Source: Bacteroides propionicifaciens DSM 19291 = JCM 14649
Lineage (GTDB): Bacteria > Bacteroidota > Bacteroidia > Bacteroidales > Bacteroidaceae
Direction of reading: 5' to 3'
Assembly (NCBI RefSeq): GCF_000375405.1
Contig: NZ_AQWS01000014.1
Location: 1 to 64,000, forward strand
DNA length: 64,000 nucleotides
The notes below the pieces were generated by a model. It did not search any database and was not told the origin of the DNA. It saw nothing but the letters and a program-made list of their open reading frames with translations. Positions within the stretch are counted from its first letter, which is position 1. Each line of letters starts with the position of its first letter. This document shows, one piece after another, positions 55,059-63,817 of this stretch. Position numbers and translations under genes: made by a program.

Positions 55059-58046
55059 TTATTCTTTATTATTCTTTAAAATTCTTAGGATATTACTCAT
55101 CAGTTCATCTCTCTGACTTGGAGATTGAATTGTTTCAAATGGAAATCCTAAAGCAACTACTTTATAATCGCCATCATAGGCAACTGCAGCACTTAAATTG
55201 TTTTCTCCGTAACGCATTATTGTAAACGCATCTTTATGGGCTGGCTCGATAGCGTCAGGTGATTCGACAGCATAGGTTTCTGAGTTTAAGATTTGATTAA
55301 ACTGATAAGACGAACGATCTTCACTCAAGGGAGAAACCACTCCCTTAACCTCTCCCTTCTTTGCCGCACGATTAACTCTCCATTTCAACTTCAAAACATC
55401 CTCAAGAAACTTTTTATCAGAGTCTTGACTAGCAACCAATGGGTTATCTATTAAATCGGTAGCAATATAAGAGCCTGAAACAAATAAAGCCCCCCCAGCT
55501 AAACAATACTTACTAATTTGCTTTTGTAAATGACTAGGAAATGTTTTAAACATAAGTTTATCTATTCCAAGAGCCCCCAGCTTTGTCTGTTTCTGTTTAC
55601 CTAAAATCAGATCTACAATATCATAGTCAGCTAAAGACAACTCCTCACGTTCTAGAGCTTCAAGACTCGCTGAAGCAAAGCTAAATCCTGCTTTTAGCAT
55701 TGAAGCTCCATGCACTGAGGGATAATCAAAACTGTTACCAGCTATTACCTCAGTTTCAAAATCGGAATAACTATCACCAAAACCTGAAGCATCATCATCC
55801 ATCCAAGGGATCGTTCTGCGAAATTCTTTCATTGCCCCGATATAACTTATATCATTTAAGTAAGGCACACCTGAGTCGTACAAGTCAAGGAAGCCAGCAA
55901 GAGAATCAGCAGAAACAACAAAATCATCGGGTGCACTGATACGAGTAAACCCATTCACAATTAATGCGGTGCCCTGTTCATTTAGAGCTCTACCAACTGA
56001 TAGTATCTCAGAGGGAAAACTCTCTCCACCATCATTTAATGCTGTAACCTTAAAGCTATAGACAACTCCCCTAGGTACATCAAGTATAAATTGATTATTC
56101 TTCACTACTCGACCTTGATCAAACACACCATTGCCTACTCTTGTGTAAACCACATAAGATGTTGGATTTGCAGTACTCTCTAGAGGATCTAAAACTGCAT
56201 CCCATGACAGTTTAACCTCATTTTGAGATATAAATTGTGCTGCCATATTACCTACTGGTAAAGGCTGTACAACATAAGGCACTTGATATTGTGAGGCCAA
56301 AAACTTCAACATACCCTTATAGATCGAACGACTGACTGTAAAGCGAAATCGAGGATCAAGCCCATACTGCATGTCCGCAAAATTCTGATGAGACAGAAGC
56401 TCAAGTAACATCGTAGGAACTCGCGGCGTTGAAGCTTCACTATAGGCTTTATTCCACATCCCTCGACGTGTCCAGTCGGGATGATAAAGATTTCGGATAT
56501 CATCGACAATTTGAGATTGGATTAAATCATTCAAGTCGCGAGCTATATAGCGAGAAGCACCTGTAGCGTACTTTCCCTGGTAAGAATCGGTATAGAATAT
56601 CCCAAGTGTCCCAATAATTGAATCGTTAAAGGTAGTTCCCGCATCGGTATGGAAAGCAAAAGCCAAATCAATAGGGATACCTAAACCTGCTTCATCAGGA
56701 TTGGCACTTGAACCTCCCGAAAGATAGTTTACCCACAACCCACGCGATTGATAATCATCAGTGTAATCGTTTAAACCTTCACTGGGTGAATAAATTGAAC
56801 TCGGCATACCAGCCCACTGCAACCAATATCTAGCTGCTTCAGTAAAACGAGGATATCCACTTATTTCATAAGGATAAATTATAGCTTCAGCCGAACGAGC
56901 AATGTTACCCATTCCACCACCTATTTTCACCGCATCGGCAGTAACCCATTCTCCTTTTTTGGCTGTACGATTGGATAAAACCACCTTGTTCTGGCCGCCA
57001 TCACGTGCAGAAAAGTCGAAGGTTCCAAGATATATCCATGTTCCACCACCCATTTGTTGATTAACTAAGAACTCTGTTTTACCTCCACGATGATGTACCG
57101 TATAATGTGCTGTAGCAGTACTTTGAGGAAGTGTATGATAAGATACATACACAGCATATCTACCCGACTCATCAAGACTAGGGATCCATTGAGCATAACT
57201 CTCCACTCCCTTAGTGATAGTTTCGACTTGGCGAAAAGTTCCCTGCTCGAATGGGTTTTCATTGTCTTTGTAACTGGCTTTGGTATGGGCAAATCCGCTA
57301 ACTTGACCCTCTTGCCAGCTCTTGCTTCCTGAATACTCCAAGTAAGTACCCTCTGAATTGAATCCATCGTTATCAATGATTTCTTCATGCTTTTGAGTAT
57401 CCCTTTCTCGGGGTAAAAAAACCTGAGCTCCTGCAGATTCCAACATGGGAACTAAGAACGGAAGAACATAACTTTGTGTATAGAGATCTTCAACAGTCTG
57501 GAAAATGCGTGCCCTTTGCCATTCCCATCGCGACAGCTTAGGCTCATAATAATAACCATGGCTCTGCCAAAGTGCAATATGACGATTGCTAAGCCCTCTA
57601 CCTATCGCAAATGGTTTTGTGATATTCTTCACGTGTGGTGCTTTATGTTTAAAGAAGAATCGCTCATTGCTTTTCGACTTCTTATTGGTATAAAAAAGAG
57701 GTATGAGCTGATCTATCTTCTGTCCATCGGTATAAAATTCGACATTCTTATTAGAAATATCAGCACTAGAAAACAACTCTACAGCCAAGTCTTTAAGCAA
57801 AGCAATAGATTTAGGTCTCATAGGATAATAAGAGAGATTATTATTAAAGTAAACTCGAACAGATTTATTCTCAATGATACTATCTATTGAAACACGGCCA
57901 ACAGAGATTTCTAGCCTCACAACAGAATCGACTAACTGCTCCAAACGATGTTTAATATCTTGACTCACCTGAGCTTCAACCTTGCAGAAAGACAAGGTTA
58001 ATAAACTAATAATAAGCGCTATATATTTAAATTTAAATTTCATCAT
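55059..58046 (-). CDS. Exported multidomain N-acetylmuramoyl-L-alanine amidase-like protein
   Basis: The 995-residue product has a signal peptide (1-26), an amidase_3-like domain split in two (about 160-235: RHIALWQSHGYYYEP, ESAGAQVFLPRERD; about 390-620: LAFAFHTDAGT, PTMLLELLSH), a golvesin-type beta domain inserted between (about 240-385), a fibronectin III domain (about 630-725) and a C-terminal Rossmann-like region. The normal amidase DPGHGG is changed to QSHGYY, but His, His and Glu ligands can still be placed. Such genes are often misnamed xanthan lyase. It probably cuts stem peptides from MurNAc in the periplasm. Confidence 0.85.
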   Translation of the reverse strand: MMKFKFKYIALIISLLTLSFCKVEAQVSQDIKHRLEQLVDSVVRLEISVGRVSIDSIIENKSVRVYFNNNLSYYPMRPKSIALLKDLAVELFSSADISNKNVEFYTDGQKIDQLIPLFYTNKKSKSNERFFFKHKAPHVKNITKPFAIGRGLSNRHIALWQSHGYYYEPKLSRWEWQRARIFQTVEDLYTQSYVLPFLVPMLESAGAQVFLPRERDTQKHEEIIDNDGFNSEGTYLEYSGSKSWQEGQVSGFAHTKASYKDNENPFEQGTFRQVETITKGVESYAQWIPSLDESGRYAVYVSYHTLPQSTATAHYTVHHRGGKTEFLVNQQMGGGTWIYLGTFDFSARDGGQNKVVLSNRTAKKGEWVTADAVKIGGGMGNIARSAEAIIYPYEISGYPRFTEAARYWLQWAGMPSSIYSPSEGLNDYTDDYQSRGLWVNYLSGGSSANPDEAGLGIPIDLAFAFHTDAGTTFNDSIIGTLGIFYTDSYQGKYATGASRYIARDLNDLIQSQIVDDIRNLYHPDWTRRGMWNKAYSEASTPRVPTMLLELLSHQNFADMQYGLDPRFRFTVSRSIYKGMLKFLASQYQVPYVVQPLPVGNMAAQFISQNEVKLSWDAVLDPLESTANPTSYVVYTRVGNGVFDQGRVVKNNQFILDVPRGVVYSFKVTALNDGGESFPSEILSVGRALNEQGTALIVNGFTRISAPDDFVVSADSLAGFLDLYDSGVPYLNDISYIGAMKEFRRTIPWMDDDASGFGDSYSDFETEVIAGNSFDYPSVHGASMLKAGFSFASASLEALEREELSLADYDIVDLILGKQKQTKLGALGIDKLMFKTFPSHLQKQISKYCLAGGALFVSGSYIATDLIDNPLVASQDSDKKFLEDVLKLKWRVNRAAKKGEVKGVVSPLSEDRSSYQFNQILNSETYAVESPDAIEPAHKDAFTIMRYGENNLSAAVAYDGDYKVVALGFPFETIQSPSQRDELMSNILRILKNNKE

Positions 58047-58053
58047 GACTTAA

Positions 58054-59520
58054 TCAATTCGTTTTGTTTGCAGTCACTTTCTTACTACAAATAGCAAAGC
58101 CAATAGCAGTAAAAAGCGCATTAAAGATCAGGATCTCATAACTAAATTCATACCCATTAAACCAAGCGGCAGAATTAGTTTGAAGTATGTAACATAAGAT
58201 AGGAGCAAGAATAGCAACCAAGGGAATGAAGCGATCGTGTATTTGTCGTTTAGAAAATATTCCATAAGCAAACATTCCAAGGATCGGCCCATAGGTATAA
58301 CTTGCAAGGATATATACAGCATCAATTACACTTGTGTTATTCAGTGCATTAATAACAATTATAACAAGAGTCATCATTATGCTCATCGAAACATGAACTT
58401 TCTTACGGGTACGAGTGAGTTGAACTTCGTTCTCTTTGAATCTATCGTGCAAGATATCAACCGTAAATGAGGTGGTTAATGCAGTAAGTGCAGACCCTGC
58501 AGCTGCATAAGCTGCCGAAATAAGCCCTATAATAAATAAGACACCAACTATAATTGGGAAGTATCCCGCTGTAGCAATTAACGGAAATAATTGATCACTA
58601 GATTCGGGTAGAGCAATTCCATTGGCACTAGCATAGGTATAGAGCAATACACCTAACATCAGAAACAGTGCAATGATAAAGAATTGCGAAATTCCGCTTG
58701 TAATCATGTTCTTCTGAGAATCGCGAGAATTCTTACAACTCAGATTTCGCTGCATCATATCCTGGTCTAAACCTGTAGTAGCAATCATCGTGAATATCCC
58801 TGCTAGAAACTGCTTAAAAAAGTAACGTTTATCATTAATATCGTCGAAGAAAAACATCTTTGACATGCTGCTTTCCTTAATAATAACCACTAAAGAGCTA
58901 AAGTTGAGATTCAAGTCGGAAGCAATATAATAGATACAGAGAACAACCGATATAACTAAACAAAAAGTCTTAAAAGCATCCGTCCATATTAAGGTTTTAA
59001 CTCCACCCTTAAAGGTGTAAAGCCAAACAAGTAAAACAGTCAAGGCTGCATTAAGAGCAAAAGGAAGGTTTAAAGGTTCGAATACCAAAAGCTGTAGAGT
59101 TATACAAACTAGGAATAGGCGAACGGAAGCACCTAGCATCTTGGAAATAAAGAAGAACCATGCTCCAGTCTTATAACTGGATACACCAAATCTATTTTCT
59201 AGGTATTCATAGATTGAAACAACATTGAGTTTATAGAATAAGGGTATCAAAACAAAAGCGATAATGAATTGCCCAACCACAAAACCCAAGACCATCTGTA
59301 GATAAGAGAAGCTACTCGCCCCAACCATTCCTGGAACAGAGACAAAAGTCACACCTGATATACTCGAACCAATCATAGCAATAGCGACCAAATACCAAGA
59401 GGACTTTCTATTGCCCACAAAAAATCCTTCACTATCTGCATTTCGACCAGATAGATAAGATATACCAAATAGAACTATGAAATAAATAGCTATGGTTAGA
59501 ATGACTAAAAATGGAGTCAT
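58054..59520 (-). CDS. Sodium:solute symporter family protein
   Basis: The 488-residue protein has about thirteen helices of the SSS family (SGRNADSEGFFVGNRKSSWY, GSSISGVTFVSVPG, AAYAAAGSALTALTTSF with the Na2-site serines). SSS proteins include sialic acid and sugar importers. It is placed between NamZ 2 and the amidase, so a peptidoglycan-derived sugar or peptide is a reasonable substrate, but this is context only. Confidence 0.92.
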   Translation of the reverse strand: MTPFLVILTIAIYFIVLFGISYLSGRNADSEGFFVGNRKSSWYLVAIAMIGSSISGVTFVSVPGMVGASSFSYLQMVLGFVVGQFIIAFVLIPLFYKLNVVSIYEYLENRFGVSSYKTGAWFFFISKMLGASVRLFLVCITLQLLVFEPLNLPFALNAALTVLLVWLYTFKGGVKTLIWTDAFKTFCLVISVVLCIYYIASDLNLNFSSLVVIIKESSMSKMFFFDDINDKRYFFKQFLAGIFTMIATTGLDQDMMQRNLSCKNSRDSQKNMITSGISQFFIIALFLMLGVLLYTYASANGIALPESSDQLFPLIATAGYFPIIVGVLFIIGLISAAYAAAGSALTALTTSFTVDILHDRFKENEVQLTRTRKKVHVSMSIMMTLVIIVINALNNTSVIDAVYILASYTYGPILGMFAYGIFSKRQIHDRFIPLVAILAPILCYILQTNSAAWFNGYEFSYEILIFNALFTAIGFAICSKKVTANKTN

Positions 59521-59546
59521 AAGGTTCTTGTGTTAAGAGTTTGCTA

Positions 59547-60722
59547 TTAGTTTTCTGGATATAATAAGTAGGGACGACGCTGCACTTTAAAATTTTCCAC
59601 ATCATCTCTCCACATGGACTCAATTTCACAGGCTGACTTATCATCAAGTATCATCTCCTCGATATATTTCACGCCGACAAGTTTGACAAAGAAAGGTGTA
59701 AAAAACTCTTTTCCGATATCTAAAGTGCGGTAGGCATCAATCAAATAATCAAGACTAAATTTTGTCTGTCGAGCTCTACTTATAGAAACCTCGCGCAGAT
59801 CCACTCCATAACAGAGTTGGTCGAGCAATGGAGGATTCTTTGATCCAAACATACTCTTAGGTGTAAACTCAAAACGGTATTTATCTTTCATGCTTGGATG
59901 TCCGTACACCTGAAAAGGCATTTCAGTACCACGGCCAAGGCTAACTGGAGTACCCTCAAACAAACATACCGAAGGGTATAAGTAGATTGATAACATATTA
60001 GGCAAGTTAGGCGAAGGAGCTATTGGCAACTCGTAGTACATCGCATGCGTATAGTTCTGGCAAGGAACAACCACTAAGTCTAGTTTGCTATTGGTCTTTA
60101 ACCAATGCTCGCCGACACTCATCAATGCTAGCTCAGCTAAAGTCATCCCATGAACTACAGGGACAGGCAAGCCTCCAATACCTGACTGATATTTCATATC
60201 AAGAATCGGACCATCTACATAGTAGCCATTAGGGTTAGGTCTGTCGAGAATAATAATTTGTTTATCACTATCGGCACAAGCTTCCATCAAACGTAACATG
60301 GTAATATAGTAAGTATAAAATCGCAAACCAACATCCTGAATATCGACCACCAAAACATCAAATTTAGCCATCGATTCTGGGCTAGGCTTTGAATCTTTAC
60401 CATCGTATAATGAAAGAATAGGTACACCTGTTTTAGCATCATTCGTATTGGACACATGTTCACCAGCATCAGCTGTACCTCGAAAGCCATGTTCGGGTGA
60501 AAATATAGCAGAAACATTTATACCTTTAGCAAGTAAAATATCAAGAAGGTGCTGATCTTTCTCAACCATACCTGTATGATTGGAGTATAGAGCAACTCTT
60601 TTATTTGTTAATAAATGAATATATTTATCGTACTGCTTAGCACCAATTTCGATAGTGATATTGTAGGCCAATAACCCCTTGGTTATAAACAGTAAAACAA
60701 TCAGAATAGATAGTTTTCTCAT
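59547..60722 (-). CDS. Exo-beta-N-acetylmuramidase-like protein (NamZ/DUF1343), copy 2
   Basis: The 391-residue product has a signal peptide (1-19) and the same fold as copy 1 (VALYSNHTGMV, FSPEHGFRGTADAGEH, VVDIQDVGLRFYTYYITM, LDRPNPNGYYVDG, SLGRGTEMPFQ). The two differ widely in the substrate region, suggesting different chain-length or peptide preference. Tannerella also has two NamZ proteins with distinct specificities. It is the first gene of the 13-gene operon, with a consensus promoter 28 nt upstream. Confidence 0.92.
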   Translation of the reverse strand: MRKLSILIVLLFITKGLLAYNITIEIGAKQYDKYIHLLTNKRVALYSNHTGMVEKDQHLLDILLAKGINVSAIFSPEHGFRGTADAGEHVSNTNDAKTGVPILSLYDGKDSKPSPESMAKFDVLVVDIQDVGLRFYTYYITMLRLMEACADSDKQIIILDRPNPNGYYVDGPILDMKYQSGIGGLPVPVVHGMTLAELALMSVGEHWLKTNSKLDLVVVPCQNYTHAMYYELPIAPSPNLPNMLSIYLYPSVCLFEGTPVSLGRGTEMPFQVYGHPSMKDKYRFEFTPKSMFGSKNPPLLDQLCYGVDLREVSISRARQTKFSLDYLIDAYRTLDIGKEFFTPFFVKLVGVKYIEEMILDDKSACEIESMWRDDVENFKVQRRPYLLYPEN

Positions 60723-60749
60723 TGGTATAGATTTAAGAAGTTACTAAAA

Positions 60750-60779
60750 CAAATATAACTCATATTTTGGTGTTACAAA
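60750..60779 (-). promoter_or_regulatory. Bacteroidota-type promoter of the 13-gene peptidoglycan operon
   Basis: On the minus strand TTTG (60779-60776), 18 nt, then TATATTTG (60757-60750). Both boxes match exactly and spacing is one short of the usual 19-20. The start would be near 60743, 20 nt before the NamZ 2 ATG. Confidence 0.62.
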
Positions 60780-60883
60780 CTTTTAATTAGATTTATTAAG
60801 TATTGAGAACTATATTTAAATAATTAACCTGATAAGTTTATACAGTACAGTAACTTGCAATTAACACTGAGTAAGAAGCTAAT

Positions 60884-60926
60884 AAAAAGAGCCTTTAAGG
60901 ATATATTATATATCTATAAAGGCTCT
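60884..60926 (-). terminator. Terminator after the GH10-like gene
   Basis: On the minus strand AGAGCCTTTATAGATATAT and ATATATCCTTAAAGGCTCT pair with a two-base mismatch, followed by TTTTT. It separates the SusD/lipoprotein module from the NamZ 2 operon. Confidence 0.75.
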
Positions 60927-60958
60927 CCTTAATTAGTTATGATTGCATACTGAAGAAA

Positions 60959-62383
60959 TTATTTCTTCTCAACATATAGACTTAAATTACTTTCATGATT
61001 CCGCTTATTTACAGCAGTAATGTAATAACGACCACTACTATTTACTTCTGTCGTTTTTTCTTTGGTTAAAACAACCAACTCTGCTCTCGCCTTATCACTA
61101 TCATAGAATGAAGGGGCCACTCTATATACTGCAAAAATGACATCAGAGTTATTTGAATCCCAACTTAATACAGACCCCGATAAACTCACTCCTACGGGAG
61201 CAGTGGGCTCAGGAAGAACTTTTCTTCCGTTATGAGGGATCAATGCAGGGTTAGCAAAACGAGATTTTATAAGATCGTCTACTTCTCCATTACCACTAAA
61301 CAAAGCTTTGGCAGAGTAGAAGGTAGTGCCCATATAGCGAGGGTAACGGTCAGCAACTTCAAATTGACGCTGAATTTGCGCAACATTAAAACTACCATCT
61401 TCAACTTTATAAAGTCCATAAGCAATCATGGGAACTGAATACCAACTATATCTTGACCAATGATTCGCCCACTTGGAAAAGTTTGGCTCATCATAGTAGA
61501 GTTGAGGCATTACGAAATCAACCCATTTTTCTTTAGTCCAACTCTCTACATCCGCATAAATTTTCTTATTGTTATCAGCATTTCCTTGAGGACTTACCGT
61601 AAAGCTAACCTCAGGACGTGCAGCAACTATACTTTCATGCAATAGTTTTATAGTCTTATCAACATTTGAAAATCTAAACTGATCTTTGGTTTGCCCCACC
61701 TCAGCAAGTTCAGAGTAATCTTTAGCATCAGGGAATTCCTCACCTGGCTCTAAAGATGGATAAAAATAGTCATCCATAACGATTCCATCAACATCGTAAT
61801 TATTGATAATTTCTAAAACGATATCAGCTAGTCGTTGACGAACCTCAGGAAGAGCAGGATTATAAACTCGAATCTTTTGACAATCAACATACATATTCTC
61901 TTCAAGCTCCATTTTTAATGGGGCAAAAGAATCCGCAACCTTAGCACGAGTAGAGATACGATAAGGATTTATCCAAGCATGGAATTCTAATCCTCTTTTA
62001 TGTGCCTCTTCAACCATAAACCTCATCACATCATAGCCTGGGTCTTGACCTCTGACTCCTGTTATGTTAGCACTCCAAGGTTCATATTTAGATTTATAAA
62101 ATGCATCTGCCATCGAACGTACCTGTACAAAAATAGAATTGAAGTTTAACTCAACCATTTTATCAAGATAGTCAGTATACATTTTCTTTTGGACACTTAC
62201 ATCGAATTGATTTTGAGGCCAATCTCTCTGCCAAACTGTGGTAAACCACACTGCCCGCAAGTCTTTAGGCAGTATGATTTCCTGTTTAGTATTATCAACT
62301 TTTGTGCTACTGTCGTCATCACTACTACAAGCAGCTAAGAAAACCAAGAAACACAACGTTATTATTAATTTTATCTTTTTCAT
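60959..62383 (-). CDS. GH10-like lipoprotein (DUF187/YngK family), probably surface-exposed
   Basis: The 474-residue lipoprotein has lipobox LAAC (Cys19) followed by SSDDDSS, an acidic stretch that marks surface lipoproteins in Bacteroidota. A TIM-barrel of the glycosyl-hydrolase-like 10 family follows (about 42-370; LRAVWFTTVWQRDWP, FHAWINPYR, DVDGIVMDDYFYP, WVDFVMPQLYYDEP), then a fibronectin III-like domain (about 385-474). Related proteins cleave peptidoglycan glycans lacking peptide. It is 10 nt downstream of the propeller-like lipoprotein and is the last gene of its transcript. Confidence 0.88.
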   Translation of the reverse strand: MKKIKLIITLCFLVFLAACSSDDDSSTKVDNTKQEIILPKDLRAVWFTTVWQRDWPQNQFDVSVQKKMYTDYLDKMVELNFNSIFVQVRSMADAFYKSKYEPWSANITGVRGQDPGYDVMRFMVEEAHKRGLEFHAWINPYRISTRAKVADSFAPLKMELEENMYVDCQKIRVYNPALPEVRQRLADIVLEIINNYDVDGIVMDDYFYPSLEPGEEFPDAKDYSELAEVGQTKDQFRFSNVDKTIKLLHESIVAARPEVSFTVSPQGNADNNKKIYADVESWTKEKWVDFVMPQLYYDEPNFSKWANHWSRYSWYSVPMIAYGLYKVEDGSFNVAQIQRQFEVADRYPRYMGTTFYSAKALFSGNGEVDDLIKSRFANPALIPHNGRKVLPEPTAPVGVSLSGSVLSWDSNNSDVIFAVYRVAPSFYDSDKARAELVVLTKEKTTEVNSSGRYYITAVNKRNHESNLSLYVEKK

Positions 62384-62393
62384 ATTATGAGTA

Positions 62394-63788
62394 TTAGTCT
62401 TCTAAACTAGCTTCTGGGACTTCATACATAACAAAACCTTGTCCATCTGCAGCTCCAAAAATATACAGTTTATCATCTACAACAGCAGCTCCACAATTGG
62501 TACCTGGAGAAGTTGTAACATCAACCCCAAAAGCTTTATTGAACACGGGCTTATAGTTTTCAACTTCAAGCAGATTTAGTGCATCAACAACGTTATTACC
62601 TCGAGTTATATCATACACGTAAATCGATTGACCAGAGTCCCCAGGATAACGTGCTGCAGTAACACCAACCAAATATCGTTTTTCATTGAAGTTTACGATA
62701 CGTGCTTGATTGATACGTTCAGGCGTTGAAGTGATTTTAGTGACCATATTTCCTCCTTCATCAACAAGCATCAGTGGGGCACTAAATCCAGTATACAGGT
62801 AATAAGGAGTTCCTTCAACCTTAGTATATGAGAAGTATTGTCCTCCAGCAGAACCCGTAGAGGCTTTAGGATTTATAACATCAACCTTATCAACGGTTGT
62901 AAAATTGGATATCTGAATTCGGCGGATCTTGGAAGATGAGTTATTCTCGAAAAAGATAAAACCATTTCCTGACTCATCCAAATACATATCCATACTATCA
63001 CCGAATCGACCACCTTCACCCGCCTCTAGAAGGTCTTGTTCAAAAATAAGCTGGGGTTTTGATGTTGGGGTATCCCACATATAAACCTTAACTAAAGAAC
63101 TAGCCATATTTGCGATATAAATTTTGTCCTGAACCAAGCGGCCCCCACTAATGGGGAATGTACCACCTACAATACCTTCGGTATTTAACATTATTGGCTG
63201 ATCCAATTTACCAGCTATAATATCCTCACGGCTTAAAAGATGAGGAGCCAGACCATCTTTTCGAGATACAATCAGAGCATATTCTCCATTAAAATCTGTT
63301 CCTCGCGTTACCCCTACACCAAAGTGCGAATAGGTATTGCCACCAACAGCAGAATTGTGATAAGCAATTGCTTTATCAAAATCACCACCAAACACAGGTA
63401 CTAGCAATCTTATTTTCGCAAAATACTCTCTATAGCGTGTGTGATTTATTACCTTCAACACCTGTGTATCTTCCGAATCACCCTCCGGTATTGAATATTT
63501 ATAACTCTCTTTATCTAATCTAGCTCCATCTGAAAGAACAGTTTCAAACCGTATAGCAGACAAATCTGTATTAGCATCTATTCTTGGAAAAGAAATCGTT
63601 TTAAGATCCTCATCTATTACACCGGAAACAACTTCGTTTCCTTGAGCACCAGCATTCACAATACTGATTTCTTTAATATCGGTGTAATACTGCGATGTAT
63701 TCATCCCCTCGTCATCGCTACTACAAGCAATAAACGAGAAGGTTGATATGAATACAATTAGCCATGATATTTTATTTATGTTTATCAT
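62394..63788 (-). CDS. Surface lipoprotein, beta-propeller-like (DUF4623-like)
   Basis: The 464-residue lipoprotein has lipobox IACSSDDEG (Cys22 plus acidic surface signal). An N-terminal Ig-like domain of the DUF5018 kind (about 30-130; KEISIVNAGAQGNEVVSGVI) precedes a repeated beta region (about 140-464; GRLVQDKIYIANM, KLYIFGAADGQGFVMYEV), probably a propeller. It is the gene after susD, the place where glycan-binding surface proteins of PULs are encoded. The ligand would be a peptidoglycan-derived glycan by context. The domain name is tentative. Confidence 0.72.
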   Translation of the reverse strand: MININKISWLIVFISTFSFIACSSDDEGMNTSQYYTDIKEISIVNAGAQGNEVVSGVIDEDLKTISFPRIDANTDLSAIRFETVLSDGARLDKESYKYSIPEGDSEDTQVLKVINHTRYREYFAKIRLLVPVFGGDFDKAIAYHNSAVGGNTYSHFGVGVTRGTDFNGEYALIVSRKDGLAPHLLSREDIIAGKLDQPIMLNTEGIVGGTFPISGGRLVQDKIYIANMASSLVKVYMWDTPTSKPQLIFEQDLLEAGEGGRFGDSMDMYLDESGNGFIFFENNSSSKIRRIQISNFTTVDKVDVINPKASTGSAGGQYFSYTKVEGTPYYLYTGFSAPLMLVDEGGNMVTKITSTPERINQARIVNFNEKRYLVGVTAARYPGDSGQSIYVYDITRGNNVVDALNLLEVENYKPVFNKAFGVDVTTSPGTNCGAAVVDDKLYIFGAADGQGFVMYEVPEASLED

Positions 63789-63817
63789 AGTGATTAATAT
63801 TATTCGTTACTTAATCT

